Origin: Trogon surrucura
Taxonomy: Eukaryota; Chordata; Aves; Trogoniformes; Trogonidae
Assembly: GCA_020746105.1 (NCBI GenBank)
Contig: CM036618.1
Span: 46,282,514-46,346,513, forward strand
Direction: 5' to 3'
DNA length: 64,000 nt
Part shown: positions 63,201 to 64,000 of the stretch, in pieces
Layout: every line of letters begins with the position of its first letter
Position numbering within the stretch: the stretch's first letter is position 1
Notes under the pieces: model-generated
The model's input: only the letters and a program-made list of their open reading frames with translations
Told to the model about the DNA's origin: nothing
The model's database searches: none
Program-made: the position numbers and the translations under genes

Positions 63201-64000
63201 GCTTTTGTTGTACTATAAAGTAATAAAGGAAAAGGAAGTCCTTTTTAAGGAAAAGAGTTATGTCATATATAGTTCATTCCTTTCTCATTCAAGCTCCATC
63301 TACTTGTTACTCTACTATTACTCATAGCCATTTAGCTAATGAATGGGATGATGTGAAAGAGAAGGAGATGTATAGGAGCGAGGAGGGAATATCAGGTCAA
63401 AGTAGGAGGGGAAGATGTTGGTAAATGCAAAACTCCTGGGCAGTTCAGCTATAGACAAGTTTGTTACAATTTGCTTTTTTTCAGATTTCAGTTTGCTTCA
63501 TTCAAGGCAAATCTTCAGATTCTCTCAGATCCTCAGATGACAAAAGTGAGACTGCATCAAGAAGATGCAATACAGTGGTGTGTATGCAAGAGGCTGGAAT
63601 ATGGGGTGTATGCGTGGGGTTTAAGAAGCTTGCACAGCTGCACAAAATGTAGAAATTGTTAGATTTATAAATAAATAATTTTTTTTTATATAGGTAGTAA
63701 TTTAAAAGATCAGATTTTAGAAATACTGATCTGGTCAGAAACAGCTGGCACGAGACTTAAAAAGCAAAAAAATGTCTCTATGCAGAGCTTAGTACATGTG
63801 GCTTGCAGAAGTAAGTCATACTCTCACATTACTAACTTACATCCTCATTATGATAAACTAAAATGAATTCTGTATGCCAGTGTTTACAAATTCACTGATT
63901 TTAGCCTTCATTTTTTCCTCTGTTTAAAATACACAAGGATAAGGCATTTAACTAGATGTAACATATCAGAAAATGGCTTGCAAACAAATAATATTATGCA
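63201..64000. other. Unique AT-rich sequence, no feature seen
   Basis: Nothing beyond short A/T homopolymers was recognised up to the window end. Confidence 0.55.

Noticed and set aside
1-64000. CRISPR arrays, prokaryotic operons, tRNA or rRNA genes
   Set aside because: No regular spacer-repeat pattern, tRNA A/B boxes with cloverleaf, or rRNA-like sequence was seen. All context is vertebrate nuclear DNA.

Overview
This window looks like 64 kb of a bird nuclear genome. The clearest evidence is five 5'-truncated CR1 LINE tails with the avian CR1 3' signature: the CR1 ORF2 C-terminal remnant, then 'ggttggactagatgatct...ggtccc...ccaac', then a short ATTCTGTG-type terminal repeat. There is also one degraded copy of a long LTR-type repeat that I recognise as common in birds. 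No Alu, B1 or other mammalian SINE is visible. The sequence is AT-rich apart from one strong CpG island. I see no bacterial, phage, plasmid or CRISPR content, and species or chromosome cannot be assigned from sequence alone.

Layout: CR1 fragments lie at 466-957 (+), 1196-1613 (-), 24990-25113 (+), 36929-37340 (-) and 42262-42697 (+). The LTR-type repeat covers about 32740-33565, and a run of 30 G residues sits just upstream of it. A 200-bp pure (GGAGA)n tract occupies 44403-44602, followed by a TA/TG microsatellite. A CpG island at about 52090-52860 carries a near-perfect RFX X-box, Sp1-type GC boxes and an NRF1-like site, so it is the best promoter candidate in the window. It is followed directly by non-repetitive sequence that reads like conserved non-coding DNA.

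No protein-coding gene can be called with confidence. Most open frames are short chance frames, CR1 remnants, pentanucleotide-repeat frames, or frames kept open by GC richness in the CpG island. I list four weak exon candidates with plausible splice sites: 6625-6832, 11699-11812 and 12601-12811 on the plus strand, which could form one transcript behind a TATA-like box at 6593, and 24391-24475 on the plus strand. A fifth candidate is a 158-codon open frame on the minus strand at 20946-21425. None was recognised as a known protein.

The remainder looks like intronic or intergenic DNA of a gene-poor locus with several candidate regulatory blocks, near 6.9-7.4, 8.7-9.0, 11.1-11.5, 25.7-25.9, 34.7-34.95, 45.5-45.77, 52.86-53.02 and 62.75-63.2 kb. 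They were picked by eye for low repeat content and dense homeodomain, POU or E-box-like words; conservation could not be tested here. I found no convincing undescribed multi-gene system. The most checkable leads are the orphan CpG-island promoter with its X-box, the enhancer-like block at 62.8-63.2 kb, the plus-strand exon chain at 6.6-12.8 kb, and the two perfect inverted repeats at 30.6 and 49.6 kb.
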